Shown here: one piece after another, positions 61,965 to 64,000 of the stretch
Position numbering within the stretch: position 1 is the first letter of the stretch
Layout of the letters: each line of letters opens with the position of its first letter
Assembly: GCF_002591895.1 (NCBI RefSeq)
Contig: NZ_NISX01000009.1
Coordinates: 1-64,000 of the forward strand
Source of the DNA: Lacimicrobium alkaliphilum
GTDB taxonomy: Bacteria; Pseudomonadota; Gammaproteobacteria; Enterobacterales; Alteromonadaceae
DNA length: 64,000 nt
Reading direction: 5' to 3'
The notes under the pieces: generated by a model
What the model saw: the letters and a program-made list of their open reading frames with translations, nothing else
What the model was told of the DNA's origin: nothing
Databases searched by the model: none
Position numbers and translations under genes: made by a program

Positions 61965-64000
61965 TTATAGCTTATCCTGTAGCCATGTCGATACTGATGC
62001 CAGTGCCTGGTCGAGATTTTCCGGCTGGCTACCGCCTGCCTGGGCCATATCCGCCCGGCCACCACCTTTACCACCAACCTGTTGGGCAACAAAGTTAACC
62101 AATTCACCCGCTTTTACTTTTTGGGTCAGATCATTGGTAACACCGGCGATCAGACTGACTTTATTGTCACCCGCTACCGCCAGAACCAGAATGCCAGAGC
62201 CTATCTTGTTTTTCAGGGTGTCAGTTAATTCGCGCAGAGACCTGGGCTCCACCCCTTCTAACTTAGCAGACAGCACTTTGACATTATTTATTTCATACGC
62301 ATCAGACAATAAATCGGATCCCGCCTGACTGGCGATTTTCTGTTTAAGCTGCTGAACTTCTTTTTCAAGGCTTTTAGACTGTTCCAAAAGTTGGCCAATA
62401 CGCTCTGGCAACTTGTGCCAATCACTCTTCACCTGAGCAGCCATCCCATTCAACATTTGACTCTGCTGCTGGGAAAATTTGAGGGCTTCAGCACCTGTCA
62501 CCGCCTCAATTCGGCGTACACCTGATGCAATGCCCCCTTCACTGACGATACGAAACAGCCCGATATCCCCTGTCTGTCTGACATGGGTACCGCCACACAG
62601 CTCCATAGAAAAATCGCCCATGGATACAACCCTGACCTGATCCTCATACTTTTCCCCAAACAGGGCCTCAGCACCTGCTGACTTCGCCTCTTCCAACCCC
62701 ATCAGTTTCGTAGCCAGGGAATGATTCTGGCGGATCTGCTGATTGACCAACGCTTCTATTTCGCATAGTTGTTCAGAGGTAACCGGCTCAAAGTGAGAAA
62801 AGTCAAAACGTAAACGTTCCGGCTCTACCAGAGAGCCTTTCTGGTTTACATGCTCTCCCAAAACATTCTTAAGGGCAGCATGTAATAAGTGGGTGGCACT
62901 ATGATTGAGCTTAATTGCCTGGCGACGCTGCGCGTCAATTTGTAAGCTGACCTGTTCACCAACCTTCAGGCTGGCCTCCGCTGTACCTTTATGAGCAATG
63001 GCGTTACCCAGTTTGATGGTATCCGTTATGGTAAAACCACCACCGGCAAACCTGAGATAACCGGTATCGCCCACCTGGCCACCCGCCTCGGCATAAAAAG
63101 GCGTGCTGTCGAGTATGACCATGCCCTGCTCACCGCTTTTCAGCTCCTGCACTTTATTGTCAGTACTAAACAACTCCAAAACTCTGGCTTCGCCGCTGTC
63201 CTGTTCATAACCGGTAAACTCAGACGTATTATCGCTGCTGAGCTGGCTATTGTAATCCACGCCGAAGTTGCTGGCTTTCTGGGCTCTTTTTCGCTGCTGC
63301 GCCATGGCCGCATCGAAACCGGCCTCATCAATAGCAAAACCCTTCTCTCGTGCCACATCATTGGTCAGATCGGCCGGGAAACCATAAGTATCATAGAGTT
63401 TAAACACCACGTCGCCGGGAATCGTTTTGTCGCCAAGCTCTTCAAGGGCCTCATGTAATATCTGCATGCCCCGCTCGAGCGTTCTTGAAAACTGTTCCTC
63501 TTCAACTTTCAACACACGCTCTATGGTGCTTTGCTGTGTTTTCAGTTCGGGATACGCCTCACCCATCTGTTCGATCAGCGCACTCACCAGCCTGTAAAAG
63601 AATACATCCCCTGCGCCGAGCTTATAGCCGTGTCGAACTGCGCGACGAATAATGCGCCTTAGCACGTAGCCGCGGCCTTCATTGGAGGGCAATACGCCAT
63701 CTGCAATCAAAAAGCTGCAGGAGCGAATGTGATCAGCCACTACCCGCAAAGACTTATCTTCAAGGTCACTGGCCCCGGTGATCTCTGCCGTCGCCTTAAT
63801 CAGCGCCTGGAACAGATCAATTTCATAGTTGCTGTGCACATCCTGCATAATCGCAGAAATACGCTCCAGCCCCATGCCGGTATCGATGGATTGCTGAGGC
63901 AGGGGTTGCAACGTACCGTCGGCCTGGCGGTTATACTGCATAAACACCAGATTCCAGATTTCGATAAAGCGGTCACCGTCTTCTTCAGGCGTGCCCGGTG
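61965..64000 (-). CDS. alaS: alanyl-tRNA synthetase, 5' part beyond the window
   Basis: The C-terminal 678 residues or so of class II alanyl-tRNA synthetase; the frame stays open to the right edge, so the start lies outside. Visible parts are the end of the catalytic domain ([17 protein letters not shown]), the editing domain zinc-binding [11 protein letters not shown] and CGGTHV, and the C-terminal DHHA1 oligomerisation domain (AGVTNDL ... [15 protein letters not shown]). It is intact within the window and followed by csrA. Confidence 0.97.
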   Translation of the reverse strand, partial: PGTPEEDGDRFIEIWNLVFMQYNRQADGTLQPLPQQSIDTGMGLERISAIMQDVHSNYEIDLFQALIKATAEITGASDLEDKSLRVVADHIRSCSFLIADGVLPSNEGRGYVLRRIIRRAVRHGYKLGAGDVFFYRLVSALIEQMGEAYPELKTQQSTIERVLKVEEEQFSRTLERGMQILHEALEELGDKTIPGDVVFKLYDTYGFPADLTNDVAREKGFAIDEAGFDAAMAQQRKRAQKASNFGVDYNSQLSSDNTSEFTGYEQDSGEARVLELFSTDNKVQELKSGEQGMVILDSTPFYAEAGGQVGDTGYLRFAGGGFTITDTIKLGNAIAHKGTAEASLKVGEQVSLQIDAQRRQAIKLNHSATHLLHAALKNVLGEHVNQKGSLVEPERLRFDFSHFEPVTSEQLCEIEALVNQQIRQNHSLATKLMGLEEAKSAGAEALFGEKYEDQVRVVSMGDFSMELCGGTHVRQTGDIGLFRIVSEGGIASGVRRIEAVTGAEALKFSQQQSQMLNGMAAQVKSDWHKLPERIGQLLEQSKSLEKEVQQLKQKIASQAGSDLLSDAYEINNVKVLSAKLEGVEPRSLRELTDTLKNKIGSGILVLAVAGDNKVSLIAGVTNDLTQKVKAGELVNFVAQQVGGKGGGRADMAQAGGSQPENLDQALASVSTWLQDKL

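Overview
The window looks like chromosomal DNA of a marine gammaproteobacterium, most likely Alteromonadaceae (Alteromonadales). The basis is the protein sequences and gene orders: rluD-pgeF-clpB, ribF-ileS-lspA-fkpB-ispH, alaS-csrA-tRNA-Ser-tRNA-Arg, oadGAB, an ECF11/ChrR stress regulon, an S8 protease and a PEP-CTERM protein. No insertion sequence, prophage, CRISPR array or integrase was seen.

Layout. 1-630: two tandem rRNA-type promoters fire leftward out of the window, so a stable-RNA operon probably lies just outside. 0.6-5 kb: secreted S8 protease and a PEP-CTERM protein. 5-12 kb: housekeeping genes (pssA, clpB with a heat-shock promoter, pgeF, rluD, bamD). 12-20.2 kb: an ECF11 sigma factor with its ChrR-type zinc anti-sigma, a divergent LON-domain gene, and an eight-gene translationally coupled operon (SnoaL-like, SDR, FAD oxidoreductase, DUF1365, cyclopropane-fatty-acid synthase, DUF2878, CHI-like, DUF3833). 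Three matching promoter elements tie these into one regulon. 20.2-21.4 kb: glnB and nadE.

21.5-33.5 kb: a large type IV pilus minor-pilin locus. One operon is pilV-pilW-pilX-pilY1-pilE. A second four-gene set (FimT-like, PilW-like, PilX-like and a 560-residue pilin with a large exported C-terminal region) lies upstream, and fimT and pilE genes stand on the opposite strand at either end. 33.5-41.4 kb: ispH, fkpB, lspA, ileS, ribF, murJ and rpsT.

42-45 kb: a PlcP-like metallophosphoesterase and a two-domain OlsF-like acyltransferase, each preceded by 11-bp-phased PhoB-type half-sites and a fitting -10. I read this as a phosphate-starvation lipid-remodelling module. A second OlsF-like paralogue sits at 54.4-56.2 kb, downstream of an EAL-domain gene. 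Between them are dapE, an M16 lipoprotein peptidase and the oadGAB sodium pump. 58.6-64 kb: a DoxX protein, a methyltransferase, a tandem repeat that carries tRNA-tail remnants and terminators, tRNA-Arg(ACG), tRNA-Ser(GCT), csrA and the 3' part of alaS.

The most interesting items are the PhoB-linked PlcP/OlsF pair, the ECF11 lipid-modification regulon with its added LON-domain gene, the second minor-pilin set with its giant pilin, and the tRNA-derived 300-bp repeats.
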